Source: Paracoccaceae bacterium
GTDB lineage: Bacteria > Pseudomonadota > Alphaproteobacteria > Rhodobacterales > Rhodobacteraceae
Direction of reading: 5' to 3'
Length of the DNA stretch: 64,000 bases
Assembly: GCA_018222585.1 (NCBI GenBank)
Contig: JAAFAB010000011.1
Location: 1-64,000, forward strand
Translations under genes and position numbers: made by a program
Notes under the pieces: model-generated
The model's database searches: none
What the model was told of the DNA's origin: nothing
What the model saw: the letters and a program-made list of their open reading frames with translations, nothing else
Part shown: positions 8,185 through 17,019 of the stretch, piece after piece
How positions within the stretch are numbered: position 1 is the stretch's first letter
How the letters are laid out: each line of letters starts with the position of its first letter

Positions 8185-10760
8185 CAGCGCACTCCTTCTG
8201 CCAGGCGCCGCATGTCGAAGATGAACACGTCGCCAGCCTCGTTCTCGACATCGGTGCCGCCGAACAGCTCGATCCGGTACATGCCGGTCATGATCGCGCC
8301 GCCGGGCCCGGTGATGGGCACGAACCGAGCATCCCGCATGATTTCGGCGTCGAGGGGCTGCCCGGCATAGGAGGGCACCCCGTTCCCGCCCCAGATCTCC
8401 GGGTCGCCTCTCTGGATGTTGTCCGCTTCCCGCCGGGAGTACCGGTCGATCGCATTGCGGATCCCGATCTCAACGCGATCCGGCGAAACCCCGGGCGGCA
8501 GCAGGGTCTCGATGCCGTTCACCTCCTGCACGCCACCTGTCGCCCCTCTGCGCGTCTCCTCGTAGCCCAGCGCCTCCTGCATGGCCTGAGCCATCAGGTC
8601 GTTCGCGTCGTCGCTGGTAGGGTCGACCCCGCGCGCGCTCGCAGCATAGATCGCCTTGGCGGTCTTCAGCAGGCCGCCCTGCACACCGACGCCGGCGGCG
8701 CCGAGGGCATCAGCGATCTCCGGGCTGAAGGTCTCGACGGCCGCGGCTTTGGGCGGGAGCTGCACCAGACCCTCGTCGATCATTCCCTGCCCGATCAGCG
8801 CCTTCTGAGCCACCGCCTCGCTGGTGCCAGCCGCCATGAGGCCGCCGACATGGCGGGTCACGTCATCGGCCTTCACCTCCTTCAGCGCCGCGCCGGCCGA
8901 AGCGCCGAAGGCTGACACGAACGACTTGGCGAGCAGAGCCTTCACCGCCGGATCACCGCCAGCGGCGAACAGCGGGGAAAGGGTCTCGATCTCGGCCTTC
9001 GAGAAGAATGCGGGCACGGTGGTGTAGCCCTCGGCAGCACGCTCCAGGGCATAGTCCTTCCGCGCCGCGAGCGCGGCCATGAAGTTGCCGGGATCTGTCA
9101 TGTCCGTGGGCAACTGCGGAGGCTTCTGGCCCTCGGGCATGAAGTCCTCGAAATACTGCACCGGATCGGTTTCCAGGGCCGTGACGGCCTTCTTGTCCAT
9201 GCTTTCCATGGCGTCGAGAAGATCGGTCTCCCAGGCCGATCCCAGCGTGCGCCCCTTCTCCTCGGCGATCGCGGCCGTCCGCTCCTCCGGCGGCATCGAC
9301 ATGAACTGCGGGGCGATCTCGCGCAGGGTGATCTTGGCGGCCGCCTCGCGGGCCTTCTCCGGCTGCAGGGCGCGCACCGCCGGGTCATCGAGCAGGGCCT
9401 CGTCTGCGGCGCGCTGACCGTTCTCCGCAGCGGCGATCACGCCATCAAGCTTCTTGCCCAGCTCCGTCGTGTAGGTCTTCAACCGGCTGGTCTCAAGCTT
9501 CCGGGCATCATCGTAGGCCCCGAGGATCACGTTCTCGGATTGCGCCCGGGTCCAGGCCACCCCAGGCATCGCCTCCCGCGCCTCCAGAAGATCATCCAGA
9601 CGCGATCGAGCTGCGGCGGCAGCCTCCTCGTTCCCGGCGGCCAGAGCCTCCGCCAGTGAGTTGCCCCAACGCTTGACCAGCGCCGCGCTGCTGTTGTCGG
9701 CCCGCTTCCGAGTGTCGGCCTGCTTCTCCTCGACCATGCCCAGGTAGCTCTGCTGCATGTCGCGCTCCAGGTTCGCGCGCAGATCGGGCTTCATCGCGTC
9801 AGGCGCCCCTTCCACCGCCTGCTCGACATAGCCCTGAGCCGCCTGAAGGAAGCCAGCCGGGTCCAGAGGGTATTGCGTCGACAGCGCGCTGAAATCGCGC
9901 TCCGCTGCCATCACCATGTCCGACAGGTAGGCCGTGGCCGCGGCGGCGTTGTGCGCCTGCAGGAGGGGGCCGGAGAGCGGCGAGTACAGGCGGGGCTCCA
10001 CGGCGCCGCTGCTGGTCTTCACGAGGACAGGTTGCGGCGGCTCCGAAGATGCAGCTTGCCCGCCCCCGCCCTCGAACTCCAAGATCGCCGCCTGCAGTTC
10101 TTCATCGGAGACCCCCTTCAGGCCCTCCCAGGTGCCGCGCAGCCGGTCCATCTTGCCGGCCATGGACAGCGGTCCAGCGAGAGATTGGCGTGCAAGGTGG
10201 TTGATCATCAGCTCCTGCGTGGCAGCGTCGAAACGGGTGCTTCCCGGCAGGCCCAGCTCCTTCGCCACACCGCGCATGGTGGTGCCGACAATCTGGCCGC
10301 GCCCCATCGGGGTAGCGACACGTCCAACCTCCCCCTTCACCCACTGGCCGTATTCCCCGTTCGGGTCGGAGAACTGCGCCACCTCGTCCAGGGTCATCTT
10401 CGAAATGTCGACGCCTTCGAACCGCCCGCCCGGGCGCTGAGAGTGGCCGTAGAGGGTATCATAGCCGCCGGCGCCCTCGGTCCGGTCGATCAGCCCCATG
10501 AGGCGCGTGCTGGTGCCTCCGCTGCCTGAGACGGCTGGGTAGGCGAAGCTGGCCGCCTGGTTTCCCATCTGCCGCCGCGCCATCTCCCGGCCGACCTCGG
10601 CGCCTTCAGCCTTCAGCTTCTGCTCTGCCGCCGGGGCCATAAAGTCGTAGGCGGCGTTGGCAATATCCGCCAGGGCAGCGAAGCTGGCGCCGCCGACCTC
10701 GCCGACCTGCCGGTAGTTGCTCATGGGATTGCTGCGGACGATCCGACGAATTTCAGCCAT
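8184..10760 (-). CDS. Internal virion protein with muramidase-like domain
   Basis: 858 residues from the ATG at 10760. Residues about 86-190 resemble a lysozyme / lytic-transglycosylase (GH104-like) domain: LIDRTEGAGGYDTLYG with candidate catalytic Glu95, then TPMGRGQIVGTTM and FDAATQELMINHLA. The rest is long alpha-helical sequence. Podovirus virions carry such an enzyme to open the peptidoglycan during DNA ejection (T7 gp16 is the classic example). The assignment of the fold rests on motif resemblance. Confidence 0.7.
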   Translation of the reverse strand: MAEIRRIVRSNPMSNYRQVGEVGGASFAALADIANAAYDFMAPAAEQKLKAEGAEVGREMARRQMGNQAASFAYPAVSGSGGTSTRLMGLIDRTEGAGGYDTLYGHSQRPGGRFEGVDISKMTLDEVAQFSDPNGEYGQWVKGEVGRVATPMGRGQIVGTTMRGVAKELGLPGSTRFDAATQELMINHLARQSLAGPLSMAGKMDRLRGTWEGLKGVSDEELQAAILEFEGGGGQAASSEPPQPVLVKTSSGAVEPRLYSPLSGPLLQAHNAAAATAYLSDMVMAAERDFSALSTQYPLDPAGFLQAAQGYVEQAVEGAPDAMKPDLRANLERDMQQSYLGMVEEKQADTRKRADNSSAALVKRWGNSLAEALAAGNEEAAAAARSRLDDLLEAREAMPGVAWTRAQSENVILGAYDDARKLETSRLKTYTTELGKKLDGVIAAAENGQRAADEALLDDPAVRALQPEKAREAAAKITLREIAPQFMSMPPEERTAAIAEEKGRTLGSAWETDLLDAMESMDKKAVTALETDPVQYFEDFMPEGQKPPQLPTDMTDPGNFMAALAARKDYALERAAEGYTTVPAFFSKAEIETLSPLFAAGGDPAVKALLAKSFVSAFGASAGAALKEVKADDVTRHVGGLMAAGTSEAVAQKALIGQGMIDEGLVQLPPKAAAVETFSPEIADALGAAGVGVQGGLLKTAKAIYAASARGVDPTSDDANDLMAQAMQEALGYEETRRGATGGVQEVNGIETLLPPGVSPDRVEIGIRNAIDRYSRREADNIQRGDPEIWGGNGVPSYAGQPLDAEIMRDARFVPITGPGGAIMTGMYRIELFGGTDVENEAGDVFIFDMRRLAEGVR

Positions 10761-10761
10761 A

Positions 10762-11187
10762 TCAGCCTCCGACGCTCTGGTAGAGGTCAAACATCGACGG
10801 CGCGGCCTTCGCCAGCTGCGCGGCGAACCCGAGGCGGCCAAGCTTCATCGCGTTGGCGCCCTTGCGGCGATGGTCGTAGACCGACTGCATCTCGTTGCCG
10901 AACTCGATACGGCGCTCCCGGTTGCGGGTATCGCGCAGCTCCTGCATCACCTCGAAGCTGCCGACTCCCGGCACTTCTCCGTTGGCGCCGAGAGCGGCCC
11001 GGATGGAACCAAGCTCAGAGCCCAGGTTCTGCCGTGATGTCGTGTCGGTCTGCATCGCGCGGGTCCGACCGATGTAGGCGTTGATCTCGGAGTTCTGCTT
11101 TTCGGCCTTGGCCTCTCCCAGAACGCTGAAGGCGCTCGCGGCGCCCCCGACAGCTTTGGCCCCAAGGGCAAACGTCACTGGATCCAT
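10762..11187 (-). CDS. Small internal virion protein (gp14-like)
   Basis: 141 residues. It has an alanine/glycine-rich hydrophobic start (residues 6-25), followed by a helical, Gln/Arg-rich region. Podovirus internal virion protein B (T7 gp14 class) has this size and shape and sits, as here, directly after the nozzle gene and before the large ejection proteins. Its stop is two bases from the next start. The role is by analogy. Confidence 0.6.
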   Translation of the reverse strand: MDPVTFALGAKAVGGAASAFSVLGEAKAEKQNSEINAYIGRTRAMQTDTTSRQNLGSELGSIRAALGANGEVPGVGSFEVMQELRDTRNRERRIEFGNEMQSVYDHRRKGANAMKLGRLGFAAQLAKAAPSMFDLYQSVGG

Positions 11188-13367
11188 TACACCTTCACCT
11201 CTTGCCCGATTGCCAGCACCGTGAACGGGCCGGGGATGTTCTTGATGACGGCCATGTCGGGGTGATCCCTGCGGCCCGCGACCATGACCCGGAAAATCTG
11301 GTCGGTCTGCGGCGGCGGCACGGAGAGATCATCCCCGAAGCTGTAGCCGCCCATCTGGCGCGTGTAGCCGTTCGCCCGCATCTGGCAGGTCAGCGTGCCC
11401 TGAAGCGACACCATGAACCGGGTCGCGCGGGTCGGCCGGATGCCGGCATATGGGCTTTCGACCACCTCGACCGGCCACGGTGCCACCTCGGCCTCGAAGT
11501 TCAGCCCGATCTGCCGCTGTCCCTCAATTTCGGGCTCCTCCACGAGCTGCCCGGTGGCATCCACCTCGAACTCTCCGACATGGACGATCCCGCTCATGAT
11601 GCTGACCGTGGAGCTGGGGAGGTGCGTCGGCGCCGCCTGCGAGATGATGATCTCCTGCCCGCCGATGGTGACCACCTCGCCGCCGATCAGCAGCACCTGA
11701 GCCTCCGAGCTTTCCGTCGTGTCGATCGCCGAATCCAGAAAGGCGTCGTTGTCGAAGCGCTCCAGCATCCGCACGGTGCTGCCGGCGACATCGCGGTCCA
11801 CCACGCACCAGTAGCTGCCGAACATCGGGATCACGTCCTGGAAGGTGCCCAGCGTGTCCCAGGGGGCGAAGCTGACCGTCTCCTCGCCGAACCCGGTCGA
11901 GAAGCTGACCGCCGCGAGGGTCCCGTCGCCATTCACCACGAACAGGTATTTTTCCACGTTCGGCGAGTTGACGGCCGGGCCGCAGAGCGCGGTCGGGCTG
12001 ACGACCAGGTGGTTGTGGAACAGCGTCAGGTTCCGCACCGACCACTTCAGGTAGACGTTTCCCGAGAGAATGGCCGCGGCGATACTCTGGCCGTTGCTCT
12101 CGACGAAAACCACAGCATCGTCGACCAGCACCGGGGGAATATCGTTGGCGCCGCGCTTGTCGAACTTGATCGCGTTGAAGGTCGATGGGGTCAGCACGCC
12201 GCTGTCGCGGGTGTTGATCAGGTAGCAGCCCCGGTCGCTCAGCAGGATCAGGTCGCCCGCGTTGATCACATGCAGGATCCGGGGCGCATCATCGCCGACC
12301 TGGCGAACGATCGCGTCGTCATCGTTGGCGCCCACATCGAAGTTCTGGATCGACGAGGAGGCGGACACGGCCACCACGCTCGGGGCATCGGGGAAGTCGA
12401 CGAAGATCAGCCGCCCGGAGACTGCTGCGGCCGATCGGGGCCAGCCGTGGACCGAAGACATCAACGCCTCGTCCCAGATGGTCGAGGCGAGGGGCGAAAT
12501 CTCCGTCTTCGCCGAGATCTCGGAGGAGGAATCGTCAGATGCCAGCTTCTCTCCCGTGTCCGGCCCCTCGAAGAACGCGGTGGTGAACACGTCGACCTGG
12601 TTGGCGCCGGTATTCACGGCGACGACGAGGCCCTGGAAGTTGGTGTCCTGACCGACGACGGCCTCGCCAACGCGGAACTGCGAGGCATCTGCCACGGTGA
12701 TCCGGTAGCTGGGGGGCAGCTTGCTCACGACGGTGCCGGTGACGCTCTGGGAGGTCACGAAGCTGTCGATCTCGATCTCGCGCTGACCGTAGCGGATCCG
12801 GGTGCCGACATGGGCCGCGGTGAATACCGGCGCGTCGGCCGAGACGGTGATCGAGCCGGTCCGCGCCGAGGGGGTGATCGACGTGCCCTTGTTGAAGACC
12901 CAATAGGGCTGCGCCACCTCGCCCCCCGGCGCGCTCTCGAAGGACCAGTCGTCGATCGACCAGTCGCCGGCGCCGTAGGTCAGCTTGTAGATCCCGCTGG
13001 CCGGGTCGCCGATCAGGGTCTCCTCCCGCAGGGGAACCACCCAGAGCGCCGAGGCATCGCTCCAGGGCACCGACGCGATGGTCTTCACGGTGCCGCCGCT
13101 CTCGTTGAGGATCAGCACCTGGGTATCCAGAAACGCCACCCCGAACTTCAGCCCATCGGCCGGCTGAACCTCGACGATCTTGTCGGCGGCCAGGCCCCGC
13201 ATGAAGAACATCCCGGGCCGCGCCGCCAGCACGTTGGTGGCCAGCCGGCGCATGTTGCGCGCCGAGCGCACAGACCGATCCCGGATCTCGGACCCCTCGG
13301 CTTCGAGCAGATCTTCCCGGGTCTCCATGAAGGAGAAATCGCGCTGCCAGATCGCCCGCTTAGCCAC
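11187..13367 (-). CDS. Tail nozzle / tubular protein B-like
   Basis: About 726 residues, beta-rich, with repeated aromatic and Asp/Gly turns. The N-terminus AKRAIWQRDFSFMETREDLL is like phage stabilisation/nozzle proteins (T7 gp12 class). I chose the GTG at 13367 because an AGG ribosome binding site lies 7-9 bases upstream and the overlap with the adaptor gene is 8 bases. A GTG at 13400 would add 11 residues. The protein would form the conical end of the short tail. Confidence 0.75.
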   Translation of the reverse strand: MAKRAIWQRDFSFMETREDLLEAEGSEIRDRSVRSARNMRRLATNVLAARPGMFFMRGLAADKIVEVQPADGLKFGVAFLDTQVLILNESGGTVKTIASVPWSDASALWVVPLREETLIGDPASGIYKLTYGAGDWSIDDWSFESAPGGEVAQPYWVFNKGTSITPSARTGSITVSADAPVFTAAHVGTRIRYGQREIEIDSFVTSQSVTGTVVSKLPPSYRITVADASQFRVGEAVVGQDTNFQGLVVAVNTGANQVDVFTTAFFEGPDTGEKLASDDSSSEISAKTEISPLASTIWDEALMSSVHGWPRSAAAVSGRLIFVDFPDAPSVVAVSASSSIQNFDVGANDDDAIVRQVGDDAPRILHVINAGDLILLSDRGCYLINTRDSGVLTPSTFNAIKFDKRGANDIPPVLVDDAVVFVESNGQSIAAAILSGNVYLKWSVRNLTLFHNHLVVSPTALCGPAVNSPNVEKYLFVVNGDGTLAAVSFSTGFGEETVSFAPWDTLGTFQDVIPMFGSYWCVVDRDVAGSTVRMLERFDNDAFLDSAIDTTESSEAQVLLIGGEVVTIGGQEIIISQAAPTHLPSSTVSIMSGIVHVGEFEVDATGQLVEEPEIEGQRQIGLNFEAEVAPWPVEVVESPYAGIRPTRATRFMVSLQGTLTCQMRANGYTRQMGGYSFGDDLSVPPPQTDQIFRVMVAGRRDHPDMAVIKNIPGPFTVLAIGQEVKV

Positions 13368-13950
13368 GGCCGAACCTCGCGCGCGCGAAGGAGCTTTCAC
13401 GATAGGGCCCGCTCTCGCGCTGCCGCTGCTTGGAGGACTTGGTGCGGGCCCGCTGGAAATAGGCCTCGGCCTGCGCCTCCGCCTGCTGGGGGTTCTCGTC
13501 GTCGAGGCGCAGGATCACCGCCTCCAGCTTGTGCTGCACGCCGCGGGCAAAGTTCGCGCCCCACACCGCCGGATCGGAGGAGACCAGCACCTCGGCATAG
13601 CAGCCGTCGGCGGCATCGAGGTAGACGTGGCCCTGGTCGCTGGACCAGTCGGGCGATAGGCGATTTCCACCGGCGCCGAGGGTCCAGACATGCCGGACAT
13701 GCAGCGTCGAAAGCGGCAGCTGGTAGCCATCCGGGAAGCCGAATTGACCATCCACCCTGGTCAGAAGATGCTCCTCGACCCGGGTGAAATTGTAGTTCCC
13801 GTCCTCCAGCTCGGCCTCCACGATCAGGGGCCAGTTTTCCGTGAGCGCAAGGGCTTCCGGGCTGCCGTCGTTGACCGATGTCAGCTTGTCGATGCCCTGG
13901 GCGGTGAGGGCGGCATTCATGATGCCGAGCATGGAAAATGTGTGTGCCAT
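13360..13950 (-). CDS. Head-tail adaptor / tubular protein A-like
   Basis: 196 residues. The N-terminus (MNAALTAQGIDKLTS, then TENWPLIVEAELEDGNYNFT) matches the T7 gp11-type adaptor/gatekeeper pattern that joins portal to nozzle. The C-terminus is a basic Arg/Lys-rich tail. It is followed directly by the nozzle gene, as in most podoviruses. A terminator-like hairpin lies just upstream of it. Confidence 0.75.
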   Translation of the reverse strand: MAHTFSMLGIMNAALTAQGIDKLTSVNDGSPEALALTENWPLIVEAELEDGNYNFTRVEEHLLTRVDGQFGFPDGYQLPLSTLHVRHVWTLGAGGNRLSPDWSSDQGHVYLDAADGCYAEVLVSSDPAVWGANFARGVQHKLEAVILRLDDENPQQAEAQAEAYFQRARTKSSKQRQRESGPYRESSFARARFGRG

Positions 13951-13997
13951 GACCGGAATATTTCGGCGGCGGCGGCTATCTCACATGCAACCACGGA

Positions 13998-14026
13998 AAA
14001 GGGGCACCCGGAGGCGCCCCTTTGGA
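13998..14026 (-). terminator. Terminator-like hairpin inside the late operon
   Basis: Stem arms AAAGGGGCACC / GGCGCCCCTTT (one mismatch) with a short loop, lying between the capsid gene block and the adaptor gene. On the minus strand the 3' arm runs into CCTTTTCC. It could partially terminate transcription and so set capsid proteins above tail proteins. Only the structure is seen. Confidence 0.5.
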
Positions 14027-14054
14027 CCTGACCTGGATCTCAGGGAGGAGGCGG

Positions 14055-14459
14055 TCAGGCCGTCTTCTTGGTAGCCCCCTTGTCGGCATCTGCTGCCTTC
14101 TCAGCATCGGCCAGCTTGGCCTCCGCTTCGCTGGCACGCTTCTCAGCATCGGCCAGCTTGGCTTCGAGATCATCGGCCTTGACTTCCAGGCCTTCGATCT
14201 GGGCGCGCAGGACGGTGATCTGCTCGTCCTTCTCATCAACGGCCTTGGGCGCAACACCTGCGTCGGCATCGGCCTTCTTTTTGGCCCGCAGCATCTTCGC
14301 CTTCTCGGTCTGGGTCGCCGGCTTCATCCAGTTTTCGGAGAACTCGGTGATGGTGACCGCGAAGCGTGCGCCCGGTTCTACCAAGCCGCCACGGGCGCCC
14401 CGGGCGGTTGCGACAACCTCGAAGGTGGCTTCGTCGGCGGTGTCCTTCTCGCTGGTCAT
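14055..14459 (-). CDS. Small coiled-coil phage head protein
   Basis: 134 residues. The first 50 carry a beta-like region, and residues 60-134 form a strongly charged, alanine-rich coiled-coil with a tandem repeat (KLADAEKRASEAEAKLADAEK). The start ATG at 14459 overlaps the stop of the cement protein gene (ATGA). It is probably a structural or assembly accessory of the head. No named family is recognised. Confidence 0.65.
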   Translation of the reverse strand: MTSEKDTADEATFEVVATARGARGGLVEPGARFAVTITEFSENWMKPATQTEKAKMLRAKKKADADAGVAPKAVDEKDEQITVLRAQIEGLEVKADDLEAKLADAEKRASEAEAKLADAEKAADADKGATKKTA

Positions 14460-14890
14460 CGGCCATCCACCTCCGTGGCGACGGCAGCAGTGATCTTGCC
14501 AGCGGTCGCGTTGGAGCCGCCGACGGTGTAGCGAAGCCCGAAGAACTCCTTCATCTCGGCGTCGGGAATGAAGCGCGTGAAGGCGGGACGATAGCCGGCA
14601 ACCAGATCGGCTACCGGGATGGCACCAGACGAAGCCAGAACCACGGCACCAGAGGACAGCGCGGCATTTGCAGCGGTCTCGAGAGTGATCGTCAAGCTGG
14701 TCAGGGTCAGGAAGGTCTCCGTCACCTGGATCAGCAGCGGGATGGGCGTGCCAGCCCCGAGGTTGCGAGCAATCGCACTCGCCTCGTAGGGGGCAATGTC
14801 GACACCCTCCCACTGGATCACGTTCCCGGAGATCGCCGTGGCGGTGATCGCCTGCGAATCCGAGAGGATGAGGTTTTTATTCAGGATCAT
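14456..14890 (-). CDS. Bbp16-like capsid cement protein
   Basis: 144 residues. The opening MILNKNLILSDSQAITATA is the typical start of the Bbp16 family of Bordetella phage BPP-1, which forms the capsid-stabilising decoration. The remainder is a beta-rich jelly-roll-like sequence. It directly follows the major capsid gene, as in that family. It acts in the virion, bound to the outer face of the capsid. Confidence 0.8.
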   Translation of the reverse strand: MILNKNLILSDSQAITATAISGNVIQWEGVDIAPYEASAIARNLGAGTPIPLLIQVTETFLTLTSLTITLETAANAALSSGAVVLASSGAIPVADLVAGYRPAFTRFIPDAEMKEFFGLRYTVGGSNATAGKITAAVATEVDGR

Positions 14891-14902
14891 CTGGTTTCCT
14901 CC

Positions 14903-15931
14903 TTAGACGATGCGCGCTTCGGTGTTGAGAATCGCATCGGTCTCGCGAAGCGGGATGTTGCGATAGCTCAGGACCTCCTTGCCCTGGACTTCCATGGGGC
15001 GGAGACGGGTGAAGTTGTCCGAGGCGCCGGAGTTGGTGCCCAGGGCATCGAGGGCTTCCAGCACGTCACGGTTGCAGTAGATCGCCAGGCGGCCCGGCGA
15101 CTTCTGGTCCATGACCTTGTTCACGCGGCGGGACTTCAGCTTGTAGTAGCCTTGGCGCAGGAACTTGTAGAGGTCGACGCTGCCGGCCTTCATGTTCGAC
15201 ACGTCGATGTTGGGGATGCGAACCACCCGCTGCCAGTCGCCCAGAGAGAAGCCCACATGGGTACGGAACATCTCCTCCTCGATGTAGTAGGGGTTGCCGT
15301 CTGCATCGAGGACGCGCTGGCGGCCCATGTTCTCGCGCTGCATACCTGCCGGGGTGCCCTTGGGATAGATCGCGGAGAGGCCGTCATAGCCCCACTCGAC
15401 CATCCAGATCGAGGTGTTGTCGGAGCCGGTGCCTCCGGCGTCGACTATCTGCGCGCCGGCGCCGGAGGTGCCGATCGTGCTGAAACGCGCGCCCAGGCCC
15501 TTCGGATACTTCGGGTTGGAGGCCGGGTCGTGGTAGAACATGGCGGTGACCAGTTCCTGCGCCATGGACTCCATGAAGGAGCGGCCTTCGGCGGAACGGA
15601 TCGCAACCTTGTTGTCAGCGTAGAGGGCCAGCTGGCGCTCATCGACGCCGGACAGCCCTTCGACAAACCCCGTGGTGTCATCGACCATCTGTTTGGCGGA
15701 CTTGGACTGCGGGATGCCCTGATAGAGCGCGCCCCAGGCGACCGATGGCAGACCCGTGCGGATCGAGCGGGTGTGCTTGGTTCCGGAATTGCATTCCATC
15801 CAGGACCAGTCGTCCATGATGTCCTGCGAGGTATCGTTCATCGTCTCGATGACCTCGATATAGCGCCCCATCCCATCGACGTTCTTGTACTGGTCGATCA
15901 TGGATTGGGTCGATTGGGTGAGCGTCGGCAT
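14903..15931 (-). CDS. Major capsid protein (Bbp17-like)
   Basis: 342 residues. Size, position between scaffold and cement genes, and sequence features typical of this podovirus capsid family (an N-terminal DQYKNVDGMGRYIEVIETMN, a central GLGARFSTIG and NTSIWMVEWGYDGLSAIYPK) identify the HK97-fold shell protein. No N-terminal delta domain is obvious, consistent with the separate scaffold gene upstream. Confidence 0.88.
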   Translation of the reverse strand: MPTLTQSTQSMIDQYKNVDGMGRYIEVIETMNDTSQDIMDDWSWMECNSGTKHTRSIRTGLPSVAWGALYQGIPQSKSAKQMVDDTTGFVEGLSGVDERQLALYADNKVAIRSAEGRSFMESMAQELVTAMFYHDPASNPKYPKGLGARFSTIGTSGAGAQIVDAGGTGSDNTSIWMVEWGYDGLSAIYPKGTPAGMQRENMGRQRVLDADGNPYYIEEEMFRTHVGFSLGDWQRVVRIPNIDVSNMKAGSVDLYKFLRQGYYKLKSRRVNKVMDQKSPGRLAIYCNRDVLEALDALGTNSGASDNFTRLRPMEVQGKEVLSYRNIPLRETDAILNTEARIV

Positions 15932-15943
15932 ATAGGTGCTCCC

Positions 15944-16735
15944 TTATTTGCTCGGGGTGGCGTAGTAGTCTTCGAGGTCTTCCTCGACGGACTTCGGGTG
16001 GAGGACCGTTGCGCCGGAGCGCGGACCTCGAGGGCTGACAAGGGCTTCGAGCGCCTTGAGCGGCGCGGCCCCGTAGGTCAGTTTCTTCAGCGCGGCGGCC
16101 TGGTCGGCCGGGAGCTTGGCATCGAGCGCCCGCTGCACGGTGGCCACGCGGGCCTCGCGGGCGGCATCGTTGGCGCCGAGGGTCTGCCACTCGGCATCCT
16201 GCTGCTGGATCAGGCCATGCAGCTTGGTCGCCTCGTACTTCTTCAGCAGCCCCATGACCTGACCGCCGGCCGACTTCGGCAGGTTGTTCTCTTTCAGGAA
16301 CGTGCCGAGCTGGCTGAACAGCGGAGCCATGGCTTCGTCGTTGGGGTCGATCGCCTGGATCTCGACCCCATCGGGCAACTCGACGCCCAGGTCGAAGTCC
16401 TCGGGCACCGTGAAATCGTAGACGCCGTCCTCGGGCACCTCGGCCAGCTGCTCCTGGCGCCGGGCCTGCTCGGCCAACAGCTCCTGATAGTGCTCGCCGA
16501 AGCGGTCCACGTCGGGCTGGCCGTCGGTGCGGTAGTCGTCGCCGATGAAGGAGAGGTCGGGGGCTGCCGGGGGATCGGCCGGGGGCGTGGCGGGCGGATC
16601 ACCCGCGGGCGGGTCCGCCGGCGGGGTCGCGGGGGGATCTGCGGGCGGATTATCCCCGCCCGGTGCCCCTTCGCCCTCCGGCGCGCGCAGCAGCTCGAAG
16701 TTGAGAAATTTGTGCCAGAAGCTGGTCCGTTTCAT
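15944..16735 (-). CDS. Scaffolding / head assembly protein
   Basis: 263 residues from the ATG at 16735, with AGGAGG 10 bases upstream (a TTG at 16744 lies too close to it). It begins with a proline/alanine/aspartate-rich disordered stretch containing PPADPPAT-type repeats (about 25-60), then acidic helices and a helical C-terminus. Acidic, helical, disordered proteins directly upstream of the capsid gene are usually scaffolds. Its 5' end overlaps the Bbp19-like gene by 86 bases. Confidence 0.7.
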   Translation of the reverse strand: MKRTSFWHKFLNFELLRAPEGEGAPGGDNPPADPPATPPADPPAGDPPATPPADPPAAPDLSFIGDDYRTDGQPDVDRFGEHYQELLAEQARRQEQLAEVPEDGVYDFTVPEDFDLGVELPDGVEIQAIDPNDEAMAPLFSQLGTFLKENNLPKSAGGQVMGLLKKYEATKLHGLIQQQDAEWQTLGANDAAREARVATVQRALDAKLPADQAAALKKLTYGAAPLKALEALVSPRGPRSGATVLHPKSVEEDLEDYYATPSK

Positions 16736-17009
16736 TGCTCGCAATCCTCCTGAGATCGAGAGCGATGAAACGCTGAGCGTTCAAAGCATCCAATGCACGG
16801 GGATCAGCTTCGGGCGAAAGGTAAAAATCTTCCGTCGATTTCTGAAGCAATTCCAGAAGGATACGGCCATCGTCGGTGTTGAGGGCGCGCTGAACAGAAC
16901 GGATCGCGGTGCGGACCCGGGCCTGCACGGCGTCGTCCTCAGCCTTCAGCAGCTCACGGAGGTAATCGAGGACGGGGCCGCTATCGGCGATGCGGTTCGG
17001 CAGGCTCAT
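16650..17009 (-). CDS. Bbp19-like phage protein
   Basis: 119 residues. The core DDGRILLELLQKSTEDFYL ... NAQRFIALDLRRI fits the Bbp19 family pattern (GR..L..LL, then a short helix with ..R..AL.L), found between portal and scaffold in BPP-1-like phages. Its function is not established. The last 29 codons overlap the scaffold gene in another frame, giving an Arg/Gly-rich tail. Confidence 0.65.
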   Translation of the reverse strand: MSLPNRIADSGPVLDYLRELLKAEDDAVQARVRTAIRSVQRALNTDDGRILLELLQKSTEDFYLSPEADPRALDALNAQRFIALDLRRIASNETDQLLAQISQLRAAARAGGRRGTGRG

Positions 17010-17019
17010 GAGCTGGTCC

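Noticed and set aside
11202-13787. Long plus-strand open frame (861 codons) opposite the nozzle gene
   Set aside because: Antisense to the nozzle and adaptor genes; composition and lack of motifs show it is a shadow of high-GC codon use.
14366-16753. Long plus-strand open frame opposite capsid and scaffold genes
   Set aside because: It spans several real minus-strand genes and has no protein-like features of its own.
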